From: JAAFHS01 sp043751715
GTDB lineage: Bacteria > Pseudomonadota > Alphaproteobacteria > Rhodobacterales > Rhodobacteraceae
Length of the DNA stretch: 5,641 nucleotides
Direction of reading: 5' to 3'
Assembly (NCBI GenBank): GCA_043751715.1
Contig: JAYUZO010000158.1
Span: 1 to 5,641, forward strand
Part shown: positions 1 to 5,641 of the stretch, piece by piece
Position numbering within the stretch: the stretch's first letter is position 1
Layout: each line of letters starts with the position of its first letter
Position numbers and translations under genes: made by a program
Notes under the pieces: model-generated
Database searches by the model: none
What the model was told of the DNA's origin: nothing
What the model saw: the letters and a program-made list of their open reading frames with translations, nothing else

Positions 1-932
1 AGCAGGGCGTCACGCAAGGGCGCGCAGGCCGGGTCATTGAACGGATGCCAGATGTTCCAACGTGGACGCAAAGCATTCAACCCCTTGGAGATCATGATAA
101 AATCCAACAGCGCCTCAAAATACCGCTTTTCCGGGGCCAGCCAGAACCGCGCTGATGTGGGCACAATGCCCAACCGGCGGGAAAGCGCCAACCGTGCATG
201 CGGGTCGGTCAGCGCCGTATCACCCGCGCCCAAGGCCACCTCGACGCCTGATTGGCCAAATTCGGCCTCATAGCTGTCCAGCCCCGGCCCATCATTGAAA
301 TCACCCAGCACAATCACATCTTCGCCCGCCGCCAGCAGGCTATCCACCCGCCCCCTGATCCAGCGGCATTGCACCAATTGTTTCAGCCGGTTATCGCGCG
401 CAATCCGAATCGCATCTGCCGCATCATGCGCGCCATGCGGGGCCTTTGACTTGGCATGCACCCCGATCAGCCGCAGGCGGCGCCCATTTATACTGACCAG
501 CAATTCCAGCGGTGGTTTGGAATGGGTGATCTTGCCATGCTCGGACAGGATATGCCCGTCAAACTGCGGAAATGCCGCATCACCGCCGAGCTTATGTGCC
601 GCATTGATCCGGTCCGGGTCATACAGAAAGGCAATTTCCTGCTCCGTCCCGCTGGCAAAGCCGATCATCGCCTTGCGCGCGCGCAAACGCGCATGCCGTG
701 CCAGTGTTTCCAGTGCGGTCACCGTGCTGCGTTTGCTGCCGGTATCCGGCGCCTCAATCACCATCACGGCATCGGCATCCATCGCTGACAGCACCTGCGT
801 GATCCCGGCAATCTGGGTCGCCCGCGTTGTCTGATATCGTGCTGAGGGGCCGGTATCATTCAGCAGCCGCCCCGCATCATCAAACAGCGCATTGGCCCAT
901 TCAATGTTCCATGTTGCCAGCCGGACTGCCAT
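1..932 (-). CDS. Endonuclease/exonuclease/phosphatase (EEP) family protein, 3' end cut by window edge
   Basis: The reading frame is open from ATG at 930-932 to the left edge: 310 complete codons and no stop. I translated it directly from the reverse complement. Motifs in order fit the EEP (DNase I/ExoIII/sphingomyelinase-like) superfamily: TWNIEW at residues 7-12 (Asn9), VMVIEAPD at 56-63 (Glu60, expected metal ligand), GVHAKSK at 157-163 (His159), VLGDFNDGPG at 208-217 (Asp211/Asn213, catalytic pair), LDFIMIS at 276-282 and WHPFNDPACA at 295-304. The usual final SDHFPV-like motif with the general-base His is not reached, so probably a few tens of residues or fewer are missing. The family uses a divalent metal to cleave phosphodiester or phosphomonoester bonds; DNA, RNA, lipid or inositol substrates are all possible, and nothing here decides between them. 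I see no clear signal peptide or membrane segment, so it is probably cytoplasmic. The ATG directly follows the TGA of the djlA-like gene and has no clear Shine-Dalgarno, which suggests coupled translation. The family call is secure; the substrate is unknown. Confidence 0.88.
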   Translation of the reverse strand, partial: MAVRLATWNIEWANALFDDAGRLLNDTGPSARYQTTRATQIAGITQVLSAMDADAVMVIEAPDTGSKRSTVTALETLARHARLRARKAMIGFASGTEQEIAFLYDPDRINAAHKLGGDAAFPQFDGHILSEHGKITHSKPPLELLVSINGRRLRLIGVHAKSKAPHGAHDAADAIRIARDNRLKQLVQCRWIRGRVDSLLAAGEDVIVLGDFNDGPGLDSYEAEFGQSGVEVALGAGDTALTDPHARLALSRRLGIVPTSARFWLAPEKRYFEALLDFIMISKGLNALRPRWNIWHPFNDPACAPLRDAL

Positions 933-1619
933 TCAGGCCGCCACCCGCGCCTGAATATCTTCCCAAGCGCGGTTGATATCCATCAGCCGCTTTTCCGCCA
1001 TGCGCAGGGCCTCGGGCGGAACGCCGCGCGCGATCATTGCATCCGGGTGGCTGGACTTGACCGCGTCGCGCCATGCGGCCTTTGCAACCTCCAGACTGGC
1101 ACCCGGTGGCACGCCCAGCACATCATACGGGTCAGGCGTGGCCCCTTCGACAAACCGCGCCCGCAAGGACCGGAAACAGCTGTCATCCAGCCCAAGCTGA
1201 TGTGCCACCTCTTGCAGATACAGGTCTTCGTTCGGGTGGTAATGGCCGTCTGACAGCGCGATGTGAAACAGCCCTTCCAGCACGTCGATCAGCATCTGGC
1301 GGTCATCCGTGCCAAACATCGCACGAATTTTACGGGAATAGGCATCAAACCCCGCCACATCCTGCCGCGCCAGATTGTAAACCCGCGCGGCATTGTCGGC
1401 CTCGGCATCGGCGATGGTGAACACGCGGCGAAAGGCAGACACCTCATCCCGCGTGACCTGCCCGTCTGCCTTGGCGAGCTTGGCACCAAGCGCAATAACG
1501 GCAATGGTAAAGCCCACAGATCTTTCGCCCGGCCCGGTCAGCCGTTCAAACACCACTGACAGCGGTTCACCGGCAACAAGTGCCGCCAGGGCATCAGAAA
1601 TGCGGTCCCAGATTGACAT
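933..1619 (-). CDS. DjlA-like co-chaperone: TerB domain followed by C-terminal J domain
   Basis: This complete 228-residue protein has two recognisable modules. Residues about 35-150 form a TerB-type helical domain, with the signature AKADGQVTRDEV at 49-60 and a second acidic turn, SDGHYHPNED, at 123-132. Residues about 163-226 form a J domain: DPYDVLGV at 163-170, the essential HPD tripeptide at 191-193 and a closing helix, DINRAWEDI, at 214-222. J domains stimulate the ATPase of DnaK-type Hsp70s, so the likely partner is DnaK. The TerB-then-J order is that of DjlA, but the N-terminal transmembrane anchor of enterobacterial DjlA is absent. The longest hydrophobic run (about 35-46) is short and belongs to the TerB domain, so a cytoplasmic protein is inferred. 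The start is well fixed: an in-frame TAG lies only 12 nt upstream of ATG 1617-1619, though no strong Shine-Dalgarno is seen. It lies 57 nt after the VOC gene and abuts the EEP gene. Its client proteins are unknown. Confidence 0.9.
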   Translation of the reverse strand: MSIWDRISDALAALVAGEPLSVVFERLTGPGERSVGFTIAVIALGAKLAKADGQVTRDEVSAFRRVFTIADAEADNAARVYNLARQDVAGFDAYSRKIRAMFGTDDRQMLIDVLEGLFHIALSDGHYHPNEDLYLQEVAHQLGLDDSCFRSLRARFVEGATPDPYDVLGVPPGASLEVAKAAWRDAVKSSHPDAMIARGVPPEALRMAEKRLMDINRAWEDIQARVAA

Positions 1620-1676
1620 GACCGCAGGCTACTGCAGGCCATGGGCAATGTCAGGTGGGGAAATGCTGCGCCTGCA

Positions 1677-2291
1677 TTAATTCAGAATCCGCAGGCCATG
1701 TGGCGTGGCGATACGCGCCTCTAACCCCAGCGGGCCGGTTTGCACCACCAGTCTGGGGTCATCCAGCCGCCCCTGCAGGGCCTGCTGCAACGCTCTACCT
1801 TCGGGATGGAACAGGGTCAGACGTTCCAACCGCAGGCCGACATCCGGCAAACGCTGCACCGGGTGTGCACTGCCTTGCCATGCGATCAGCGCGGGAAAAC
1901 AGCCGCCAAACGGCAGCTGTCCATCGGCTGGCACCGCCATCTGCCACTGCAAATCGCCGCGTGACAGGGCCACGGGCGCGCCCGTGCCCGGTGGTGACAG
2001 CGCCAGTTCAGTGGTCAGATCATCACATCCCGCCACCCAGTTGGTCAGGCGCGGCGGGCCTGCGAAATGATCCAGATCAAACCAGCGGGGCCAGTTGGGG
2101 GCTGGGGCTGCGGGATCAACCGCAATCACCTCCAGATACAGATCGCCAAGGTTTACCAGCCGGTTATGTGTGCCCATATGCGCGTGCTGTCCACCGGGCG
2201 ACAGCGCCACGCCCAGCAGGCCTTCGACCCATGCCGCGCCATCGGCCAGTACAGCACAACTGATGGCCAGATGATCCATCCGCAGCGTCAT
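1677..2291 (-). CDS. Glyoxalase-like VOC-fold protein, substrate unknown
   Basis: The 204-residue protein opens with MTLRMDHLAISC, the usual first strand of a vicinal-oxygen-chelate domain. VNLGDLYLEVIAVDP at 46-60 is the matching later strand. His7 and Glu54 sit where the family places metal ligands, and His36/His38 are further candidates. The length and layout, with a divergent second half (about 105-204), resemble the glyoxalase-like group (Pfam Glyoxalase_3 type) rather than true glyoxalase I, so methylglyoxal detoxification should not be assumed. I see no signal peptide or membrane helix. The first ATG (2289-2291) overlaps the ppx TGA (2288-2290) as ATGA, a classic translational-coupling junction, so I chose it over the in-frame ATG four codons later (Met5, 2277-2279). 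If Met5 were used, the protein would begin directly at MDHLAIS, as many family members do, so it remains possible. The fold is fairly sure; the reaction is unknown. Confidence 0.82.
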   Translation of the reverse strand: MTLRMDHLAISCAVLADGAAWVEGLLGVALSPGGQHAHMGTHNRLVNLGDLYLEVIAVDPAAPAPNWPRWFDLDHFAGPPRLTNWVAGCDDLTTELALSPPGTGAPVALSRGDLQWQMAVPADGQLPFGGCFPALIAWQGSAHPVQRLPDVGLRLERLTLFHPEGRALQQALQGRLDDPRLVVQTGPLGLEARIATPHGLRILN

Positions 2292-3832
2292 GTCAGATCT
2301 GTAAGCCGCGTTGTGGCCTTGAGTGACAGCGCCAGCGCGTAGAAGCGTGATTGCGCCACCTCACCGAACAGATCATGCCCGCGCGGTGTAAGCGCAAGTT
2401 CCAGCACGCGTTTTTTGCCGTTCCAAGCCAGCCGCCCCGCCTCAGATGGGTCAGCAATCGAAAACATCGCGCCAAAGCGCATGGCCTTGCCCAGAACCTC
2501 GGCCTCTTGCATCTCGTCTTCGGTCAGCAGGCGGAACAGGTTTTCCATCCGGCTGCCCGCGCGGCTGTTTTTATAGCGGTGCAGCAAGGACAGGCCCAGA
2601 AACACCCGGCCCGGATGATCAAGCCCGCCCAGATTGGCCCGCGTCGCATTGTCAAAACACGCCTCGGCCCGGTAATCGGGGTGCGCGCGCCATGTGGTAT
2701 CATGCAGCAGGCAGGCGGCCTTGGTCAGGCGCAGGCGGGCGGGGGGGGTGCCTGCAAACAGCGGTTCCAGAAAGCCATACAGCTTTTTGCCAAAGCCCGG
2801 AATGCGTGCAAAGGTCCGTTCGGCTGACCGTGCCGCCTCGATCAGCGGATCGCGCGCGCGCAGGCGTTCGGGCATTTGTTCATACAGCAGCCCCTCGCGG
2901 ATACCGTAGGCTGAAATGTTGATGTCCGTGGGTTTCAGCAAGGTGACCACCTCGCGCAGCACCTCTGCCGCCAGGGGCACCAGTTCCATCCGTTCGGCTG
3001 ACGTGCCGGTTTTGGCGCGCAGATAGGCCAGATCGCTGGTGGCGATCCAATCCAGCGTGTCGATGATGTTCTTGGGCGTCATGCGGTATTCATGCAGCAC
3101 GGTCAGCGGATAGCTGCGCCGCTCCATGTCCAGCCGGGCGATCGTGCGCCACGACCCACCCACCAGATACAGGTGTTCGCCTTCGGACTTTATGTCAGCC
3201 TGTGCCGCGCGCAGTACCTTTTGAATATGGGCCTTGTGCTGGGCAATACCGCCTGCAATCTGTTGCAGCCGGAACGGGCCAAGCGGCGTGCTGAGGCGTT
3301 TGCCCACCTTGCCACCGCCGATGCGGGCCAGTTCCATCGAATTGCCGCCAATATCGCAGACAATGCCGCGCGCCTCGGGCCAGCCCAAAAGCACGCCCTG
3401 GGCCGAAAGCCGCGCCTCTTCATCACCGTCGATCACCCACAGCTTCAGCCCGGTTGCCGCCAGCACCTCGTCCTGAAATGCCGGGCCATCCCTGGCCTCA
3501 CGCGTGGCGGCTGTTGCCACCACCGTCAGCGGAGCAATCTCCATCCCCTCGGCCAGCAGCGCAAAGCGTTTCAGCGCCGCAAGCGCGCGCACCCGGCCTT
3601 CGGGGTTCAGCAGGCCGGTTTCGGCCAGACCCTTGCCCAGACCACACATGATCTTTTCATTGTAGAAATACGCAGGAGACCGCGCCGCCCCGTCAAACAC
3701 CACCATCCGGACAGAGTTTGACCCCACATCCACCACCCCGACACGGCTTAATGCGCGGGTGGCGGCGTCATCAAACAAGGGCCGCCCGAAGGGGCCGAAC
3801 TCATCATCCGCATGTGCAAGGTCCGCGTTCAT
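2288..3832 (-). CDS. ppx: Exopolyphosphatase, Ppx/GppA family
   Basis: The protein has 514 residues, close to E. coli PPX (513). It removes terminal phosphate from polyphosphate, and some relatives hydrolyse pppGpp. The N-terminal ASKHA-type ATPase-fold domain (about 30-325) has the phosphate-binding loop DVGSNS at 35-40, VVATAATREA at 104-113, GDEEARLS at 136-143 with the catalytic Glu (138 or 139), CDIGGNSMEL at 159-168, GTSAERMELVPLA at 276-288 and SAYGIREGLL at 307-316. The C-terminal part (about 330-514) is the helical HD-like region typical of long Ppx proteins, with LLHDTTWRAHPDYRAE at 375-390 and LDHPGRVFLGLSLLHRY at 404-420. A roughly 30-residue lead-in precedes the first strand, as I recall for Rhodobacteraceae Ppx, and no later start would keep the DVGSNS motif. 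ATG 3830-3832 has a good ribosome binding site. The gene follows ppk1 across a 204-bp gap, which supports the polyphosphate role over a pure GppA role. An eight-C run lies within codons 362-364. No signal peptide; cytoplasmic. Confidence 0.95.
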   Translation of the reverse strand: MNADLAHADDEFGPFGRPLFDDAATRALSRVGVVDVGSNSVRMVVFDGAARSPAYFYNEKIMCGLGKGLAETGLLNPEGRVRALAALKRFALLAEGMEIAPLTVVATAATREARDGPAFQDEVLAATGLKLWVIDGDEEARLSAQGVLLGWPEARGIVCDIGGNSMELARIGGGKVGKRLSTPLGPFRLQQIAGGIAQHKAHIQKVLRAAQADIKSEGEHLYLVGGSWRTIARLDMERRSYPLTVLHEYRMTPKNIIDTLDWIATSDLAYLRAKTGTSAERMELVPLAAEVLREVVTLLKPTDINISAYGIREGLLYEQMPERLRARDPLIEAARSAERTFARIPGFGKKLYGFLEPLFAGTPPARLRLTKAACLLHDTTWRAHPDYRAEACFDNATRANLGGLDHPGRVFLGLSLLHRYKNSRAGSRMENLFRLLTEDEMQEAEVLGKAMRFGAMFSIADPSEAGRLAWNGKKRVLELALTPRGHDLFGEVAQSRFYALALSLKATTRLTDLT

Positions 3833-3839
3833 TTTCCCG

Positions 3840-3845
3840 CTCCCC
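3840..3845 (-). promoter_or_regulatory. Ribosome binding site of ppx
   Basis: On the minus strand GGGGAG lies about 7-8 nt upstream of the ATG at 3830-3832, which is good Shine-Dalgarno spacing. It is the clearest ribosome binding site in the window and supports the chosen ppx start. The three downstream genes lack comparable sites, in keeping with coupled translation. Confidence 0.6.
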
Positions 3846-3859
3846 AGCTGGCTGGCCCC

Positions 3860-3888
3860 TGCCTAGCCAAGCCGCACAGAGCGGTCAA
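3860..3888 (-). promoter_or_regulatory. Candidate housekeeping promoter for ppx and downstream genes
   Basis: On the minus strand TTGACC (3883-3888) is a near-consensus -35 box, and 17 nt later comes TAGGCA (3860-3865), a weak -10. Alphaproteobacterial sigma-70 promoters depend mostly on the TTGAC element, so this could work, giving a leader of about 20 nt that contains the ribosome binding site. The -10 matches consensus poorly, so this is a suggestion only. If real, ppx and the three genes after it could be transcribed independently of ppk1. I saw no Pho-box-like direct repeats here. Confidence 0.3.
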
Positions 3889-3940
3889 TGGCGGGCTTTG
3901 TCTGCCGCAAGGTTGTTTCAGCGTTTTGCAGAACTGCGCA

Positions 3941-3962
3941 CCGGAATTTTCGAAAATTCCGG
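3941..3962. repeat. Perfect 22-bp palindrome (hairpin arm 1 of a paired element)
   Basis: The arm CCGGAATTTTC is followed directly by its exact reverse complement, so all 22 bases form a perfect palindrome centred on TTCGAA. As RNA it would fold into a stem closed by a small loop around the central bases; as DNA it could bind a dimeric protein. It lies 75-96 nt past the ppk1 stop and only one base from the second inverted repeat. On the minus strand no T-run follows it, so it is not a standard intrinsic terminator. Confidence 0.85.
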
Positions 3963-3963
3963 A

Positions 3964-3985
3964 CCGATTTCTTCAAAGAAATCGG
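3964..3985. repeat. Inverted repeat, 10-bp arms with 2-nt spacer (hairpin arm 2)
   Basis: CCGATTTCTT (3964-3973) and its exact complement AAGAAATCGG (3976-3985) flank the two bases CA. In RNA the realistic fold is a 9-bp stem with a four-base loop. Together with the adjacent palindrome this makes two consecutive hairpins separated by one base. Possible roles are transcription pausing or termination after ppk1, transcript-end protection, or membership in a dispersed intergenic repeat family. The sequence does not decide between these. Confidence 0.85.
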
Positions 3986-4036
3986 CGCACAACCCAACGC
4001 CACCGCGAACCGGCATGCCGCGCCATAGGCCCTGTG

Positions 4037-5641
4037 CTAGACCTGCGCCGCCTCATCCCGTGGCCGTGCCAGCCGGGGCACATCCTTGGCCCCCGCCGTG
4101 CCGCGCCCTGACAGCGACGGATTTTCCATGAAAAACCGGTGGCAGTTGAACGGCTCTACCCCCGCTGCTGGCACATCGCGGTGGTACACACCCATCCCGT
4201 CCAGCACCCAGCTCTGCGCATTGTCCGCAAGGTTTGCCGCCATGATCTGGCTCATGATCTGGTTCTTGACCGTGGGGTTCATCGCCTCGACCAGCGTTTC
4301 CACCCGTCGCGTCAGGTTACGCCCCATCCAGTCGGCACTGCTGAAAAACACCCGCGCCTTTTTCGCAGGCAACCCGTGGCCATTGCCAAAACACACGATC
4401 CGGCTGTGTTCCAGAAACCGCCCCACGATGCTTTTGACGCGGATGTTTTCCGACAGGCCCGCCACGCCCGGCCGCAGCGCACAGATGCCGCGCACCACAA
4501 GGCTGATCTTCACGCCTGCGTTGCTGGCCGCATACAGCGCGTCGATGACATTGGGTTCGACCAGCGAATTCAGCTTGATCCAGATTTCCGCAGGCCGCCC
4601 GGCGCGGGCATGATCAGCCTCGGCGGCAATCAGTTCCAGCAGTTTGGCTTTCATGCCACTGGGGGCAATCGACAGGTTTTCCAGCCCCTCGGGCTGCACA
4701 TAGCCCGACAGGTAATTGAACACCCGCGTCGCATCACGCCCCAGGGCCGGGTCGCAGGTAAAGAACGACAGGTCGGTATAAATGCGCGCGGTGATCGGGT
4801 GGTAATTGCCGGTGCCGTAATGGGTGTAGGTTACGATCCGCTCACCCTCACGCCGCACCACCGTGCTGATTTTCGCGTGCGTTTTCAGGTGCATGAAACC
4901 ATACACCACATGCGCCCCCGCCCGTTCCAGCCGCCGTGATTGCCGGATATTCGCCGCCTCATCAAACCGCGCTTTCAATTCAACCAAAGCCGTCACCGAT
5001 TTGCCCGCCTCGGCCGCCTCGCACAGGGCCGATACAATCGGGCTGTCATGGCTGGTGCGGTACAGCGTCTGCTTGATGGCCAGCACGTTCGGGTCAAGTG
5101 CGGCTTGTTCCAGAAACCGGATGACCATGTCAAAGGTTTCATAGGGGTGGTGCAGCAGCATGTCCTTTTGCCGGATCGCCGCGAACATATCGCCATCATG
5201 GTCCTGCACCCGTTCGGGCACGCGCGGCGTAAAGGGCGGCCAGAGCAAATCTTTGCGGCTGCCGATCACCAGTTCCTTCAGGTCGGCAATGCCCAGAAGG
5301 CCGCGCAATTCCACCACGTCCACTTCGGTGACATGCAGTTCTTCCATGATCATCGCGCGCAGATCTTCGGGGGCACCTGCGCTGATCTTCAGGCGAATCA
5401 CCTCGCCCCGGCGCCGACGTTTCAACGCGGTTTCAAATTCGCGCACCAGATCTTCGGCCTCGTCCTCAACCTCCAGATCGCTGTCGCGCAGCACGCGGAA
5501 TGTGCAATGGCCCCGGTCGGAATAGCCGGGAAACAGCATGTTCAGATGCAGCAGCAGCAATTCTTCCAGCGGCAGAAACCGCGCCTCGCCCGGTTTGCCC
5601 GGCAGTGCGATGAACCGTGCAATCTGCTGCGGGATCGGCAA
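4037..5641 (-). CDS. ppk1: Polyphosphate kinase 1, N-terminus cut by window edge
   Basis: PPK1 reversibly polymerises the gamma-phosphate of ATP into polyphosphate through a phosphohistidine intermediate. The window holds 534 codons, ending at TAG 4037-4039; the first codon is TTG (Leu), an internal residue and not a start. Using window residue numbers, the head domain ends near 141, followed by the two PLD-like catalytic domains C1 (about 142-322) and C2 (about 323-507). HLKTHAK at 251-257 carries the expected autophosphorylated His255 (codon 4877-4879). LEHSRIV at 410-416 carries the second conserved His412 (codon 4406-4408). Their spacing, 157 residues, equals that of E. coli H435 and H592. 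Arg195 and Arg225 fall at the same offset (180) as the E. coli metal-site residues R375 and R405. Other landmarks are YGTGNYHPITARIYTDLSFF at 275-294 and FFSSADWMGRNLTRRVE at 432-448. About 180 N-terminal residues are missing. A short Arg/Ala/Pro-rich tail extends beyond the E. coli end. The active site is intact as far as seen. Confidence 0.97.
   Translation of the reverse strand: MPIPQQIARFIALPGKPGEARFLPLEELLLLHLNMLFPGYSDRGHCTFRVLRDSDLEVEDEAEDLVREFETALKRRRRGEVIRLKISAGAPEDLRAMIMEELHVTEVDVVELRGLLGIADLKELVIGSRKDLLWPPFTPRVPERVQDHDGDMFAAIRQKDMLLHHPYETFDMVIRFLEQAALDPNVLAIKQTLYRTSHDSPIVSALCEAAEAGKSVTALVELKARFDEAANIRQSRRLERAGAHVVYGFMHLKTHAKISTVVRREGERIVTYTHYGTGNYHPITARIYTDLSFFTCDPALGRDATRVFNYLSGYVQPEGLENLSIAPSGMKAKLLELIAAEADHARAGRPAEIWIKLNSLVEPNVIDALYAASNAGVKISLVVRGICALRPGVAGLSENIRVKSIVGRFLEHSRIVCFGNGHGLPAKKARVFFSSADWMGRNLTRRVETLVEAMNPTVKNQIMSQIMAANLADNAQSWVLDGMGVYHRDVPAAGVEPFNCHRFFMENPSLSGRGTAGAKDVPRLARPRDEAAQV

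Larger units (their letters stand above)
3833..4036. other. Intergenic region between ppk1 and ppx
   Basis: This is the only sizeable non-coding gap in the window (204 bp). Reading in the direction of transcription, it holds a 10-bp palindrome CGGCATGCCG (4011-4020), two adjacent inverted repeats (3941-3985), an unstructured stretch, a candidate promoter (3860-3888) and the ppx ribosome binding site. The repeat block is visibly richer in A/T than its surroundings. A very short open frame (3973-4026) also lies here but is not called as a gene. No RNA gene is recognised. Confidence 0.7.

Noticed and set aside
673..686. Perfect 14-bp palindrome of alternating G and C inside the EEP gene
   Set aside because: It encodes an ordinary Leu-Arg-Ala-Arg-Lys stretch with alternating GCG/CGC codons. 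Base composition explains it.
1620..1676. Gap between the VOC and djlA-like genes as a site for a promoter or small gene
   Set aside because: It is only 57 bp. It holds a GCAGGC direct repeat and an out-of-frame ATG, but no convincing promoter boxes, ribosome binding site or hairpin.
3850..3873. Possible imperfect hairpin upstream of the ppx ribosome binding site
   Set aside because: The arms (3850-3856 and 3866-3873) pair only with a bulge, and the candidate -10 lies in the loop, so the structure would not be fully transcribed from the local promoter. Too weak to call a riboswitch or attenuator.
3941..3985. Rho-independent terminator for ppk1
   Set aside because: The hairpins are strong, but neither is followed by a T-run on the minus strand, so I list them as inverted repeats and not as a terminator.
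4139..4939. 266-codon open frame on the plus strand, and other long plus-strand frames (295-834, 1655-2263, 3092-3721)
   Set aside because: All lie antisense to genes with clear family motifs. Their translations are rich in Arg, Pro, His and Ala with no recognisable domain, as expected for shadow frames in GC-rich DNA.
5639..5641. Apparent start codon of the polyphosphate kinase at the right edge
   Set aside because: The codon is TTG, reading Leu inside the head domain. PPK1 homologues have about 180 more residues before this point, so the gene is cut by the window and does not start here.

Overview
The window is GC-rich chromosomal DNA with every gene on the minus strand. Third codon positions are strongly G/C-biased, and the proteins read like alphaproteobacterial, most likely Rhodobacteraceae (Roseobacter-type), versions of their families. 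That placement rests on remembered protein style (a DjlA-like protein starting MSIWDRIS, a Ppx with the GRPLFDDAATRALSRVG lead-in), not on a search. No tRNA, rRNA, CRISPR array, insertion sequence, integrase or phage gene is visible.

In transcription order (right to left) the layout is as follows. (1) The C-terminal three quarters of polyphosphate kinase ppk1, which enters from the right edge and stops at 4037. (2) A 204-bp intergenic gap (3833-4036) with two adjacent near-perfect inverted repeats, plus a plausible promoter and a good ribosome binding site for the next gene. (3) A complete Ppx/GppA-type exopolyphosphatase (2288-3832). (4) A glyoxalase-like VOC-fold protein of unknown substrate (1677-2291), whose start overlaps the ppx stop by 4 nt. 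(5) A soluble DjlA-like co-chaperone with a TerB domain followed by a J domain (933-1619). (6) An endonuclease/exonuclease/phosphatase (EEP) family protein (1-932), which starts on the base after the chaperone's stop and runs off the left edge before its last catalytic motif.

Ppk1 makes polyphosphate from ATP and Ppx degrades it, so genes 1 and 2 form the familiar polyphosphate synthesis/turnover pair. The tight junctions (4-nt overlap, 57-nt gap, directly abutting stop/start) suggest that ppx, the VOC gene, the djlA-like gene and the EEP gene are read from one message. Whether the last three act in polyphosphate metabolism cannot be told from the sequence.

This is essentially an ordinary housekeeping region. 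I do not see a convincing undescribed system. The feature most worth a second look is the paired-palindrome element between ppk1 and ppx.
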